DNA of 64,000 nt from a bacterium (GTDB lineage Bacteria > Cyanobacteriota > Vampirovibrionia > Gastranaerophilales > Gastranaerophilaceae), in the NCBI GenBank assembly GCA_017396025.1, contig JAFQNF010000037.1:1-64000 (forward strand). The letters run 5' to 3'. How positions within the stretch are numbered: the first letter of the stretch is position 1; each line of letters begins with the position of its first letter. Below, piece after piece: positions 8,711 to 17,131 of this stretch. The position numbers and the translations under genes were made by a program. A model generated the notes under the pieces. The model worked only from the letters and a program-made list of their open reading frames with translations, made no database searches and had not been told where the DNA came from.

Positions 8711-9976
8711 ATGTTTTTAGATAAAGCAAAAATTAAAATCCTTTCAGGAAAAGGCGGCAATGGTATTGTTGCTTGGAGAAGGGAAAAATACGTTGATAAA
8801 GGTGGCCCAGCTGGCGGTAACGGTGGCAAAGGTGGCGACATTTATCTTGTTGCAACAGAAGACCTTTCTACATTGATGGACTTTCAATTTCAATCTGTTT
8901 TTAAAGCAGAAAATGGTGAAAACGGATACATTAAAACACAACACGGAAAATGTGGAAAAGATTTATATATAAAAGTTCCTGTTGGAACAGTTGTTCGTGA
9001 CGTTTCAACCGATAAAATTATCGCAGACTTAAATACACCAGAACAAACAATAATGGTTGCTAAAGGCGGTCGTGGTGGACGCGGAAACGCTTGTTTTGCA
9101 ACAGCACAAAAGCGCGCTCCACAATATTGTGAACCTGGGGAAAATGGTATTGAAAGAACATTAGAACTTGAACTTAAACTTTTAGCTGATGTTGGTTTAC
9201 TTGGTATGCCAAACGCTGGTAAATCAACACTAATTAGCTCAATAAGTTCAGCAAAACCAAAAATTGCAAACTACCCATTCACAACCCTAGTTCCACATTT
9301 AGGTGTCGTAAAAAAAGATTCTGGCGACGGTTATGTTGTTGCTGACATCCCTGGATTAATAGAGGGAGCATCAGAGGGTATTGGGCTTGGTCATGAGTTC
9401 TTACGCCATGTTGAAAGATGCCGTTTCTTAATCCACTTAGTAGATTTAACTCAAGAAAATCCACTAGAAAATTACAGAATTATTAATGAAGAACTAAGAA
9501 AACACTCTGAACAATTAGCAAGTGTTTATCAGGTAATTGCACTAAACAAAATTGACTCTGTTGATGAAGAAATGCGTGAACACTATCTTTCAGAATTTAA
9601 AAAATTATCAAATGACGTTTTCTTAATTTCAGCAGCAACAAGAGAAAATTTAAAAGAATTTATGCACTTTGTTTCTCAAAAAGTTGATGAAATTCCAAAA
9701 CCTGTTATTGTTGTTGAAGTCGAAGAAGATGATGGCGCTATGGATAACGACGATAGTGCATACAGCGTTTATAAAGTAGATAAACATACATACGTTGTTG
9801 AAGGTGGAAAAATCTTCCGCTTAGCTAACGTTACCGATGGCAGAAATACAGAGCAATTATATAGATTTCAAAATATTCTAAAAGCAATGGGCGTGTTTGA
9901 CGCACTTAAAGCCGCTGGAGTTCAAGAGGGTGATGTGGTTAAAATTGGTCACCTTGAGTTTGATTATTTGTATTAA
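8711..9976 (+). CDS. obgE: GTPase Obg
   Basis: Essential ribosome-associated GTPase involved in 50S maturation and stress signalling. I choose the ATG at 8711 (MFLDKAKIKILSG, 421 residues), which fits the family N-terminus exactly and has AAAGG upstream; residues encoded from 8654 do not resemble Obg. The Obg fold has glycine-rich loops (GGKGGNG, GGPAGGNGGKGG, KGGRGGRGN). The G domain follows with G1 (GMPNAGKS), G2/switch I (YPFTTL), G3 (DIPGLIEGA), G4 (NKID) and G5 (SAA). A C-terminal OCT domain ends at HLEFDYLY. It is monocistronic or co-transcribed with the CorC gene 53 bp downstream. Confidence 0.97.
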   Translation: MFLDKAKIKILSGKGGNGIVAWRREKYVDKGGPAGGNGGKGGDIYLVATEDLSTLMDFQFQSVFKAENGENGYIKTQHGKCGKDLYIKVPVGTVVRDVSTDKIIADLNTPEQTIMVAKGGRGGRGNACFATAQKRAPQYCEPGENGIERTLELELKLLADVGLLGMPNAGKSTLISSISSAKPKIANYPFTTLVPHLGVVKKDSGDGYVVADIPGLIEGASEGIGLGHEFLRHVERCRFLIHLVDLTQENPLENYRIINEELRKHSEQLASVYQVIALNKIDSVDEEMREHYLSEFKKLSNDVFLISAATRENLKEFMHFVSQKVDEIPKPVIVVEVEEDDGAMDNDDSAYSVYKVDKHTYVVEGGKIFRLANVTDGRNTEQLYRFQNILKAMGVFDALKAAGVQEGDVVKIGHLEFDYLY

Positions 9977-9995
9977 TTTTAAATTAAATTTATAG

Positions 9996-10019
9996 TATAA
10001 TCAAAATGATACTTATAAT
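9996..10019 (+). promoter_or_regulatory. Candidate -10 boxes before the CorC-family gene
   Basis: Two TATAAT hexamers (9996-10001 and 10014-10019) lie in the short AT-rich gap after obgE. The first is better placed for the downstream gene. No clear -35 is seen. Confidence 0.35.
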
Positions 10020-10029
10020 TTGAGGAAAT

Positions 10030-11349
10030 ATGATTATACTAAATTTATTTATTATCCTACTACTTCTCCTTGCAAATGCATTTTTTGTTGCATCAGAATT
10101 TGCACTTGTAAGCGTTAGACAAACAAGAATTCAACAATTGGCAAATGAGGGGAATAAAACAGCAGATGTTACATTAAAGGCATTATCTTCCCTTGATAGA
10201 TATATTGCAGCAACTCAACTTGGAATAACCATTGCAAGTCTTGGTCTTGGTTGGGTTGGTGAATCAACTTTAGCAACAATAATTCATCCACTATTTGAAT
10301 TTCTTCCTAATATTTCAGGTTCTGTTGCTACACACTCAATAGCTGCAATTATAGCCTTTACACTGATTACTTTCATGCATGTTGTAATCGGAGAATTAAT
10401 GCCAAAATCTATTGCGCTCCAATTCCCAGAAAAAACAACTCTTGTGATTACAAGACCACTTGTTACTGTTGCAAACATACTTGCTCCTTTCATATTTTTA
10501 CTAAATGGATTTGGAAATTGGATGTTAAAACTTATTAACATTGAACCCGCTCAACAACATCATTCTGTTCACTCAGAAGAAGAACTAGATATGATTATTG
10601 ACGAAAGTTTTAAAGGCGGTGTTTTAAACGAAACAGAAAGTTTCTTATTAAAAAATTCTCTTAAATTTACAGACTTAACAGCAAAACAAGTAATGATTCC
10701 TAGATGTAATATGATAGCTATACCTATCGATATTAATGAAGAAGATTACGCAAAATTGGTTTTGGAAAATCAATACACAAGATATCCTGTATATTCAGAA
10801 AATTTAGATAATATTGTTGGTATTCTTCACGTTAAGGATTTATATTCTTGTTTATTACAAAATCAAAAAATTAGTATTAAAGAAGTTTTAAGACAACCTC
10901 TTCTTGTTCCAGAAACAATGACAACTGACAATCTCTTAGAAGAATTTAAGAAAAATAAAACTGAAATAGCAATAGTTATTGATGAATTTGGCGGTGTTTC
11001 TGGCATAGTAACAATGGAAGACATATTAGAAGAAGTTTTTGGTTCAGTGCAAGATGAGTTTGATGAAGAAGAAACAGATATAAAAAAAATTGATGAAAAC
11101 AAATTTATTGTTAACGGATTATTTAGATTTGAAGAATTTTCTGAATACTTTGGTCTTAATCAAGAAGAAGATGAAGATGTTGAAACAATTGGTGGTTTAG
11201 TTCAAAAACTTCTTTGTCGTTTGGCAAAAATTAATGATGAAGTAGAAATTGAAAACCTAAAACTTAGAGTAATCGAATTAAAAGACAGAAGAATTAAAAA
11301 AGTCTTAGTAGAAAAAATTATAAAAGAAGAAAAAAATATAGAGGAATAA
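10030..11349 (+). CDS. CNNM/CorC (HlyC) family transporter
   Basis: 439 residues with the standard order of the CNNM/CorC family of divalent-cation (Mg2+/Co2+) transport-related membrane proteins. A DUF21 domain comes first with an N-terminal membrane helix and further hydrophobic segments to about residue 180, including the family-typical ASEFALVSVRQTRI and VIGELMPKSIA. A CBS pair covers about 215-335 (KQVMIPRCNM, RYPVY, GILHVKDL, DEFGGVSGIVTMEDILEE), and a C-terminal CorC_HlyC domain covers about 350-430. GAGGAAAT lies directly before the ATG. The older haemolysin label is not evidence of haemolytic activity. The exact ion cannot be read from sequence. Confidence 0.9.
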   Translation: MIILNLFIILLLLLANAFFVASEFALVSVRQTRIQQLANEGNKTADVTLKALSSLDRYIAATQLGITIASLGLGWVGESTLATIIHPLFEFLPNISGSVATHSIAAIIAFTLITFMHVVIGELMPKSIALQFPEKTTLVITRPLVTVANILAPFIFLLNGFGNWMLKLINIEPAQQHHSVHSEEELDMIIDESFKGGVLNETESFLLKNSLKFTDLTAKQVMIPRCNMIAIPIDINEEDYAKLVLENQYTRYPVYSENLDNIVGILHVKDLYSCLLQNQKISIKEVLRQPLLVPETMTTDNLLEEFKKNKTEIAIVIDEFGGVSGIVTMEDILEEVFGSVQDEFDEEETDIKKIDENKFIVNGLFRFEEFSEYFGLNQEEDEDVETIGGLVQKLLCRLAKINDEVEIENLKLRVIELKDRRIKKVLVEKIIKEEKNIEE

Positions 11350-11759
11350 TTTTAGCTATTAACATAATTTTGCATCACAAGATTGCTTCGCTAACGCTCG
11401 CAATGACGGTAAAAACACCAATATACATCGTCACTGCGAGAGCCTTTGGCTCGTGGCAGTCTCTTGAAAATATGACTTCGTATCACAAGATTGCTTCGGC
11501 TATTCTAGCCTCGCAATGACGTGGACGTATTCGTCACTGCAACACAAAGTAAAAAACCGCAAAAAAAAAGGAGTTCTTTCGAATTCCTCTGAAATCTTTT
11601 TCAATTTCCTCGTGTGTTAGTAAAGGTAGTAAGTAAGGTAAGTATGAATATAAAATTTAAAATCGTGTATCTTAATTAAAACTTAATTGAATCCTCGTAT
11701 TTATATAAAGTATTTTTTTCAACGAGAATTGCCTAAAAAGTTCAATTATTAATATTTTG
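11350..11759. other. 410-bp gap with interspersed hairpin elements
   Basis: The first 200 bp hold the tail of one repeat unit (to about 11408), a full unit (11429-11521) and the head of another (11540-11568). From about 11600 to 11759 the sequence is plain AT-rich DNA with no gene that I can support. Confidence 0.7.
11429..11521 (+). repeat. Interspersed hairpin element with terminal inverted repeats
   Basis: A 93-bp unit starting CGTCACTGCGA and ending TCGCAATGACG, which are near-perfect inverted repeats. The first 53 bp are identical to 15662-15714. Its 5' part folds into a two-part hairpin: ACTGC/GCAGT outer (11433-11437 with 11456-11460) and GAGCC/GGCTC inner. Confidence 0.85.
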
Positions 11760-12392
11760 TTACAGTATTTCAAAATGGTTTTTAGAGAACTTTAAAATAC
11801 CCTCATCGCGCATTCTACAAAGTTCACGTGACATAGCACTTCTATCTACGCACAAAAATTTCGCCATTTCTTCTCTTGAATAAGGAATAGAAAAAACTTT
11901 TTGACCATTATGGTATGTTTCTAGCAATGCCATAATCTTATCTCTGGTGGTCTTTTGCCCAATAATATCAATCTTATCATTCAATAATGAATTTCTTTTA
12001 GATATCATCTTCATCACATTTTTAATTAATTGCAAATGATATGGGCAAAGTTTTTCACAAGGTGTAACAACCTTTTCAAACGGCAAAAACAAAACTTCAC
12101 ACTCATTTTCAGCAATAACATCCACTGGGCTTTTATCTAGTCCACAACATACAATATTATGACCAAAAATATCATTCATTTTTAATTCTTCAATTACTGT
12201 TTGCTTGCCAAATGAATCCGTTTTACTCATAACAGCTCTTCCGCCTAAAATTACAGCGAGGTAATCTATCTTTGAGCCAGCTTTTAAAATAAAGGCATTT
12301 TTTCTAAAAACCTTTGTTTTAATGCCAATGCATTTTAAAAGTTCTAAAACCTCATTATTTTGTACATTTTCAAACAAATCTATTTGAAGCAT
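11760..12392 (-). CDS. Crp/Fnr-family transcriptional regulator
   Basis: 210 residues. An N-terminal cyclic-nucleotide-binding-type beta barrel (about 15-125) is followed by a long dimerisation helix and a C-terminal winged helix (about 150-210). The recognition helix falls in REEMAKFLCVDRSAMSREL. The cyclic-AMP phosphate-binding consensus (RxxS in GE..ALxxxxPRxA) is not evident, so the effector may be something else. Several cysteines occur (adjacent CC near residue 85; C near 114 and 118), which might allow redox or metal sensing, though no Fnr-type cluster spacing is clear. It begins immediately after the stop of the upstream exported-protein gene, so the two are co-transcribed. Confidence 0.88.
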   Translation of the reverse strand: MLQIDLFENVQNNEVLELLKCIGIKTKVFRKNAFILKAGSKIDYLAVILGGRAVMSKTDSFGKQTVIEELKMNDIFGHNIVCCGLDKSPVDVIAENECEVLFLPFEKVVTPCEKLCPYHLQLIKNVMKMISKRNSLLNDKIDIIGQKTTRDKIMALLETYHNGQKVFSIPYSREEMAKFLCVDRSAMSRELCRMRDEGILKFSKNHFEIL

Positions 12393-13538
12393 CTAAAAAA
12401 CCATCTTATCTTTTTTGCGTCTTTTTTTCTTTTGTTTCTCAAGGTCAGTTATTTTTAAATCTTTCATAGCGTTATTTATTGAAATTTTAGCTAATGGTTT
12501 GCGAGTACGCTTATCATAGAAAACAAGCCAATGCTCACGTTTCGGATTATCAACAGAGAAAGACAAAATACCAGATACACTTTCTCCACGTTTAATATTT
12601 TTCATAGCTAAAGAGTTTTTATAATCAGTAAAAATAGATGGATTATAACTGTGTCTTAAATCACTAACTAAAGCAATGTCAAACGATGAAAAATCTGTTT
12701 TAGAATAATTTTTTATAATTAAATCTAAAGAAATTGTATTTAAATTATCAAATGGGTCTTTTTCAAGAAAAATATCATAGATTAAAACATCTAAGCCAGC
12801 GTATTTTATTTCCTCTTGCCTTACAGATTCATGTGTCATAACAGGGATTGCTTCTGTACTTTTAATTTTTACTTTAATTTCATCCCCTGGCGCAATTAAA
12901 ACATCTTTACCTTTTCTAAAAAGGCTCATACCCAATGCAATAACACCACCAATTGCAGCACCACCTAAAAGTGTATAACCTTGGCTTACTACAGCGCCTT
13001 CTAATCCTAAAAGTTCAACAGCTGCCACAGCGCCATACGCACCACCAACTGCAGTATAGCCAATATTTTCAGCAGTCGTTTTAGCAATCGATTTTGCTGG
13101 ATGCAACTTTGATGTCATACCACCTTCAATAGGAATTTCTCTACCATCAGGCGTTATAAGGTAGTCAAAACCAAGTTCAATATATCCATCACGTCCCATT
13201 CTTTTGGGATCAACAATATTTTTGATTGTACCATGTGCAACTGTTCCTTTTGGAAGAAGCACCCCACTTCCTGCTAAAACATCTTCTGATACTTCAGCAA
13301 AAAACTCATCACCTTCTATAGAGGTTGTACCAGCTAAAACCTGTGAAACCGTCAATTCAATCGTTTTTTCTTGAGTTAATGTTTCAACTTCGTTGGTAAA
13401 AGTAGGGTCCGTCTCTTTGTTATATGTATTAGTTTCTTCAATATGGCCTTTAAATGGCTCTTTTGCAAAAGAAACCATTGCCATATTTGGCATACATAAC
13501 CCGCATAATATTAAAACTGAAACAAGTTTCTTATTCAT
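12393..13538 (-). CDS. Exported protein of unknown function with glycine-rich membrane segment
   Basis: 381 residues. The N-terminus is a Sec-type signal (MNKKLVSVLILCGLCMPNMA, cleavage probably near SFA-KE). The middle region (about 60-160) contains VLLPKGTVAHGTI, resembling the small beta-rich P.Gt...G.I pattern of TrbI/VirB10-like exported domains. A glycine/alanine-rich hydrophobic stretch follows (about 160-210, ending AIGGVIALGMSLFRKGK), then a polar C-terminal domain and a lysine/arginine-rich tail. I do not recognise the gene. It is the first cistron with the Crp/Fnr regulator directly downstream, so the regulator may control this envelope protein. Confidence 0.6.
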   Translation of the reverse strand: MNKKLVSVLILCGLCMPNMAMVSFAKEPFKGHIEETNTYNKETDPTFTNEVETLTQEKTIELTVSQVLAGTTSIEGDEFFAEVSEDVLAGSGVLLPKGTVAHGTIKNIVDPKRMGRDGYIELGFDYLITPDGREIPIEGGMTSKLHPAKSIAKTTAENIGYTAVGGAYGAVAAVELLGLEGAVVSQGYTLLGGAAIGGVIALGMSLFRKGKDVLIAPGDEIKVKIKSTEAIPVMTHESVRQEEIKYAGLDVLIYDIFLEKDPFDNLNTISLDLIIKNYSKTDFSSFDIALVSDLRHSYNPSIFTDYKNSLAMKNIKRGESVSGILSFSVDNPKREHWLVFYDKRTRKPLAKISINNAMKDLKITDLEKQKKKRRKKDKMVF

Positions 13539-13556
13539 AATCCCTACCCAAGTAAT

Positions 13557-13584
13557 ATTTTACTACATTACATTCGGATTTCAA
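13557..13584 (-). promoter_or_regulatory. Predicted promoter of the exported-protein/Crp operon
   Basis: TTGAAA (13579-13584), a 16-nt spacer and TAAAAT (13557-13562) on the minus strand. On the plus strand TATGAT (13602-13607) sits 17 nt from the same hexamer read as TTTCAA and could serve gatB, though with a poor -35. Confidence 0.45.
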
Positions 13585-13647
13585 AATAATTTTGTTCGTG
13601 TTATGATTTTGGCAGAAGAGGGATAATTAGAGGTTTTAAATAAAACT

Positions 13648-15102
13648 ATGGCTACAATGGAAGAATTAAGAAAGAAATATGAAGTTGTAATTGGATTAGA
13701 GGTTCACGCACAATTAAAGACAAAGTCTAAAATTTTTGCATGCGATTCAACAGAATTTGGAAATGAGCAAAATACACAAGTTAGCCCAATCACACTAGGA
13801 ATGCCTGGTGTACTTCCTGTGTTAAATAAAGAAGTTGTTAATATGGGTATTTTGACTGGTTTAGCACTTAACTGTACTATCCCGCAATATTGCAAATTCG
13901 ACAGAAAACAATATTTCTATCCAGATCTTCCAAAAGGCTATCAAATATCACAATATGACCAACCAATTTGTGTAAATGGTCACATTGATATTGAAGGTAA
14001 AAGAATTGGTATTACAAGAGCACACTTAGAAGAAGATGCTGGAAAGCTTGTTCACATGGGTGCTAGTGGCATTGCTGGTTCAAGCTATTCATTGGTTGAC
14101 TTAAATAGAGCAGGCACTCCGTTATTAGAAATCGTATCAGAACCAGATATGCGTTCTAGTGATGAAGCAAGAGCATATATGGAAGAATTAAGAACAACAC
14201 TAAGATACATTGGCGTTTGCGATGGAAACTTAGAAGAAGGTTCAATGAGATGTGACGCAAACATTTCAATTCGTCCAGTTGGTCAAGAAGCATTCGGTAC
14301 AAGAGCAGAAATCAAAAACGTAAACAGCTTCCGTGCACTACAAAGAGCTATTGAATACGAAATCGATAGACAAATCGACCTAGTAGAAGCTGGTGAAGAA
14401 GTGGTGCAAGAAACAAGACTTTGGGATGATAATCAAGGCATTACAAAATCTATGAGAGGCAAAGAAGACGCTCACGATTACAGATACTTCCCAGAACCGG
14501 ACTTAATGCCATTAGAAATTTCTCGTGAATGGGTTGATAGAATTGCACAAACAATGCCAGAACTTCCACAAGCAAGAAGAAACCGTTATGTTTCATACGG
14601 TTTAACACCATATGATGCTAACGTATTAGTTGAACAACAAGATATCGCTTACTTCTACGATAAAGTTGTTGAATTAAAAGCAGACCCTAAAACAGCAAAC
14701 AACTTCTTAATGAAAGAAATTGCAGCATACTTAAAAGAAGAAAAAGTTACTATTGAAGAAACAAAATTAACAGCAGAAAACTTCTCTGAATTAATTAACT
14801 TAGTAACTGCTGGAACTATTTCAAATAATATTGGTAAGCAAATTGTTGTTACTTTATTAAAAGAAGGTGGAAGTGCAAAAGCAATTGTTGAAAAACAAGG
14901 TTTAAGTGTTATTTCTGATGAAAGCGCACTAAAAGAAATCTGCCAAAAGGTTGTTGATGCAAACCCTTCACAAGTTGAATTGTATAGAGGTGGAAGAGAT
15001 AAACTGTTCGGCTTCTTTGTAGGTCAAGTAATGAAAGAAACTCAAGGCAGAGCAAACCCTCAAACATTGAATAAGCTTTTAAAAGAAGCATTAGACCAAT
15101 AA
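13648..15102 (+). CDS. gatB: Asp-tRNA(Asn)/Glu-tRNA(Gln) amidotransferase subunit B
   Basis: The 484-residue tRNA-binding kinase subunit of the GatCAB complex, which converts mischarged Glu-tRNA(Gln) or Asp-tRNA(Asn) to the correct amide form. Family landmarks are IGLEVHAQLKTKSK near the start, the metal-site cysteine region (FACDST), KFDRKQYFYPDLPKGYQISQ, and LEEGSMRCDANISIRP. The C-terminal YqeY-like helical domain ends at NPQTLNKLLKEAL. Its presence implies the indirect pathway for Gln and/or Asn tRNA charging. gatA and gatC are not in this window. The next gene starts on the last base of its stop codon. Confidence 0.97.
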   Translation: MATMEELRKKYEVVIGLEVHAQLKTKSKIFACDSTEFGNEQNTQVSPITLGMPGVLPVLNKEVVNMGILTGLALNCTIPQYCKFDRKQYFYPDLPKGYQISQYDQPICVNGHIDIEGKRIGITRAHLEEDAGKLVHMGASGIAGSSYSLVDLNRAGTPLLEIVSEPDMRSSDEARAYMEELRTTLRYIGVCDGNLEEGSMRCDANISIRPVGQEAFGTRAEIKNVNSFRALQRAIEYEIDRQIDLVEAGEEVVQETRLWDDNQGITKSMRGKEDAHDYRYFPEPDLMPLEISREWVDRIAQTMPELPQARRNRYVSYGLTPYDANVLVEQQDIAYFYDKVVELKADPKTANNFLMKEIAAYLKEEKVTIEETKLTAENFSELINLVTAGTISNNIGKQIVVTLLKEGGSAKAIVEKQGLSVISDESALKEICQKVVDANPSQVELYRGGRDKLFGFFVGQVMKETQGRANPQTLNKLLKEALDQ

Positions 15103-15392
15103 TGCAAAAACAATCATTTGTTTATATATTGTTTAATAAATCGGATGGAGTTCTTTATACAGGAGTAACATCCGATTTAGTTAAGCGAGTTTTTGAACAT
15201 AAATCAAAGGTTATAAAAGGGTTTACTCAAAAATATAATGTGGATAAACTCGGATATTATGAAGTTTTTGAAGATATTGAACAAGCAATTTTAAGAGAAA
15301 AGCAAATAAAAGCTGGTTCTAGAAAGAAAAAAATCGAGTTAATAGAAAGCATAAACCCAGAGTGGAGAGATTTATACGAAGATATTTTGTAG
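15102..15392 (+). CDS. GIY-YIG nuclease superfamily protein
   Basis: A 96-residue single-domain member of the GIY-YIG family (UPF0213/YhbQ group). The motif is split as YILFNKSDGVLYTGVTSDL: VYI at residues 7-9 and YTG at about 19-21, followed by the conserved Arg (KRVFEHKS) and the late Glu and Lys residues (REKQIKAGSRKKKIELIE). Such proteins are structure-specific nucleases, or inactive relatives, of uncertain role. The ATG overlaps the gatB stop by one base (TAATG), so it is translationally coupled to gatB. It is followed at once by the hairpin-element array, with no terminator before it. Confidence 0.88.
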   Translation: MQKQSFVYILFNKSDGVLYTGVTSDLVKRVFEHKSKVIKGFTQKYNVDKLGYYEVFEDIEQAILREKQIKAGSRKKKIELIESINPEWRDLYEDIL

Positions 15393-15409
15393 GAAATAAC
15401 GCTTTAATG

Positions 15410-15540
15410 TCAAAGATTGCTTCGCCGTCTTGAAATTTCTTTGCGCTCGTTGCTGTCGTTCTCAACACTTCGTTCGTGCTCACTTCGCACTCGCTTTCCG
15501 GATTTCATCCGTCCGAAATTTCGCTTCGCTCGCAATGACG
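15410..15540 (+). repeat. Interspersed element, tail-type copy
   Basis: This copy lacks the 5' hairpin but carries the TTGCTTCGCCGTCTTGAAATTTC module, the CGGAT-TTC-ATCCG palindrome and the terminal CGCAATGACG. The same modules recur at 17455-17645 with an extra insert of about 50 bp. Confidence 0.75.
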
Positions 15541-15558
15541 AAAAAATAATATAGAAAC

Positions 15559-15647
15559 CGTCTTTGCGAGACAACTTGTTGGCGTGGCAATCTCTTGAAA
15601 ATATAACTGCATTCCTTAAGATTGCTTCACCTACGGTTCGCAATGAC
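15559..15647 (+). repeat. Interspersed hairpin element (variant stem)
   Basis: A unit of about 90 bp from CGTCTTTGCGA to TCGCAATGAC. Its outer stem reads TTGC/GCAA where the 11429 copy has CTGC/GCAG, while the flanking GA and GTG are unchanged: a compensatory pair change. Confidence 0.8.
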
Positions 15648-15661
15648 AGATAAAAAAGTAT

Positions 15662-15747
15662 CGTCACTGCGAGAGCCTTTGGCTCGTGGCAGTCTCTTGA
15701 AAATATGACTTCGTTCTTTAAGATTGCTTCGCTTCGCTCGCAATGAC
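15662..15747 (+). repeat. Interspersed hairpin element
   Basis: An 86-bp unit, CGTCACTGCGA to TCGCAATGAC. Its first 53 bp are identical to the copy at 11429-11481. Confidence 0.85.
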
Positions 15748-15762
15748 AGATGAAAAAGTACC

Positions 15763-15888
15763 GTCACTGCGATACAAAGCGAAACACCGCAGCAGAGCGA
15801 GGATGATTGAGCCTGTATGCGGTAGCTGGGTGAAACCGTGGCAGTCTTTGTCAAAGATTGCTTCGTCGTTACACTCCTCGCAATGACG
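15763..15888 (+). repeat. Interspersed hairpin element, long-arm variant
   Basis: It has the same ends and outer stem (ACTGC 15766-15770 with GCAGT 15841-15845, flanked by GA and GTG), but the apical part is expanded to about 65 nt. Within it ACCGCA (15786-15791) can pair with TGCGGT (15818-15823). Bases 15773-15820 match 17502-17549 in inverted orientation (43 of 48). Confidence 0.75.
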
Positions 15889-15897
15889 TGAAGACAC

Positions 15898-15930
15898 AAA
15901 AAGAGCGAGAATTTCTTCTCGCTCTTTTTT
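15898..15930. terminator. Bidirectional intrinsic terminator downstream of the pilin gene
   Basis: AAAAAGAGCGAGAA / TTCTCGCTCTTTTT form a perfect 14-bp stem around a 4-nt loop, with T tracts on either strand. It ends the minus-strand pilin transcript and blocks read-through from gatB. Confidence 0.9.
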
Positions 15931-15953
15931 AGACTAATCTATAGTTCAACCAA

Positions 15954-16568
15954 CTATGAACCTGTTGATACTTGTTTATCAAACATAACTTGTTGTGTAG
16001 CATCGCCATAAGGAACGATTTTTTGGTTATAGATGTGAGCTGTATAAATGTCACGTGGTTGGTTAGAAGTTGTTGTTAACTTATTAGGATTTTTTCTTCC
16101 GTTAACGTCGATGTAGAAGTTAGCATCTGCTTCATCATTTGTAGCACCAGTAACACAAGGAATTGTGTTGTAAGAGTTACAAGCAGCATCTTGTGTATCA
16201 GCTGTGTTACCTGCAAAGTTTGAGTTTACACAGAACATAATACCATCTTGAGTTGTAAATGTTGTACCACCACAAGCTGTTGACAATGTGAATGAAGCAT
16301 CGTTATCAGTAGCTTCGATAACATTCATTCTTCTCTTAAATACATCAGATACTAAAGTTTCGTGAGTATAGTCTTGAGCACCTAAACCTTCTAATGCATA
16401 GTGAAGTGTTAACGCTTGGTTAGCACCAGAAATAGCTTTCTTTAATGCTGAACGGAACTCTTGAGAGTTTGTGTTGTTCATTAATGTTGGAACTGTCATA
16501 GCAGCAATTACACCGATGATTACTAATGTAATCAATACTTCGGCAAGGGTGAAACCTAATTTTTTCAT
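15954..16568 (-). CDS. Type IV pilin-like protein (prepilin)
   Basis: 204 residues with a short class III leader. MKKLG is followed by FTLAEVLITLVIIGVIAAM: cleavage would fall between G5 and F6, and E10 is the conserved Glu+5. A long hydrophobic helix and amphipathic alpha1 continue into a globular domain with four or more cysteines. The C-terminal half has the DVNGRKNPN feature common in pseudopilin-like minor pilins. It is a likely pilus or type II secretion pseudopilin subunit processed by PilD. AAAGG precedes the ATG at good spacing. It has a near-consensus promoter and its own terminator, so it is probably a strongly expressed monocistronic gene. Confidence 0.9.
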   Translation of the reverse strand: MKKLGFTLAEVLITLVIIGVIAAMTVPTLMNNTNSQEFRSALKKAISGANQALTLHYALEGLGAQDYTHETLVSDVFKRRMNVIEATDNDASFTLSTACGGTTFTTQDGIMFCVNSNFAGNTADTQDAACNSYNTIPCVTGATNDEADANFYIDVNGRKNPNKLTTTSNQPRDIYTAHIYNQKIVPYGDATQQVMFDKQVSTGS

Positions 16569-17131
16569 AATTTTCTTTACCTTTCGTCTTTTCGAAACTT
16601 AATCCAAATACAAAACCGATTATATACTTTTGTTAAATATCCGTCAAGTCTTTACAAAAATTTACACCTTTTGTCTGATGTACAATCGCCTTATGTTGCA
16701 CACCAGTCAAGAACTATAACGTATTTAATTTACGTATCTAAAAGTTTTAATATTCAAATTTATATATAGTTTCTATTTATTTTCTATTTAATCGCTTTTT
16801 ACAAACCATAAATAAAATAATTGGAAAAATTACACTAAATAAATGCTATACTCAACCAATAAAACTCTTAACAACAATTTATTTCCCCGAGCATACGTCT
16901 AAGGGCTCACAATCAGTTTATATTACTTGTTTATATCTTTTTATTTATTCCTAATTTTCTGTCTTACTTATTCTTTATGATTTATACTTACTCCTATTCC
17001 CATAAAATTTTAAATCTAAACCTACTATTTCATATAAACGTATGATTTTTTTATTAAAAATAAAAAATTATAATGACAAATAAGGATTTCTCATTAATAA
17101 ATTATTGTGTATGTAACATAAGGGAAAAGTT
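16569..17131. other. 563-bp AT-rich intergenic region between divergent genes
   Basis: This holds the pilin promoter near 16620 and, further on, AT-rich DNA. One GC-richer patch (16886-16912) contains a GAGC...GCTC inverted repeat around TTCCCCGAGCATACGTCTAAGGG. I find no open frame with a ribosome-binding site and no recognised RNA family. Confidence 0.6.
16619..16647 (-). promoter_or_regulatory. Strong predicted promoter of the pilin gene
   Basis: TTGACG (16642-16647), a 17-nt spacer and TATAAT (16619-16624): 11 of 12 consensus positions. It gives a leader of roughly 45 nt before the pilin ATG. Confidence 0.8.

Larger units (their letters stand above)
15393..15953. other. 561-bp gap filled by a cluster of interspersed elements
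   Basis: The gap between the GIY-YIG gene and the pilin holds at least four consecutive interspersed elements plus one terminator. Long open frames cross it on the minus strand, but they translate the repeats and have no ribosome-binding sites; I do not regard them as genes. Confidence 0.8.

Noticed and set aside
15410-15899. Minus-strand open frames (85 and 90 residues) with IARSVTTKQSL-type peptides
   Set aside because: They translate the interspersed elements, lack ribosome-binding sites and share no typical coding composition.
16880-16920. 6S or similar small RNA
   Set aside because: A short inverted repeat is present, but the sequence does not match any RNA family I can recall.
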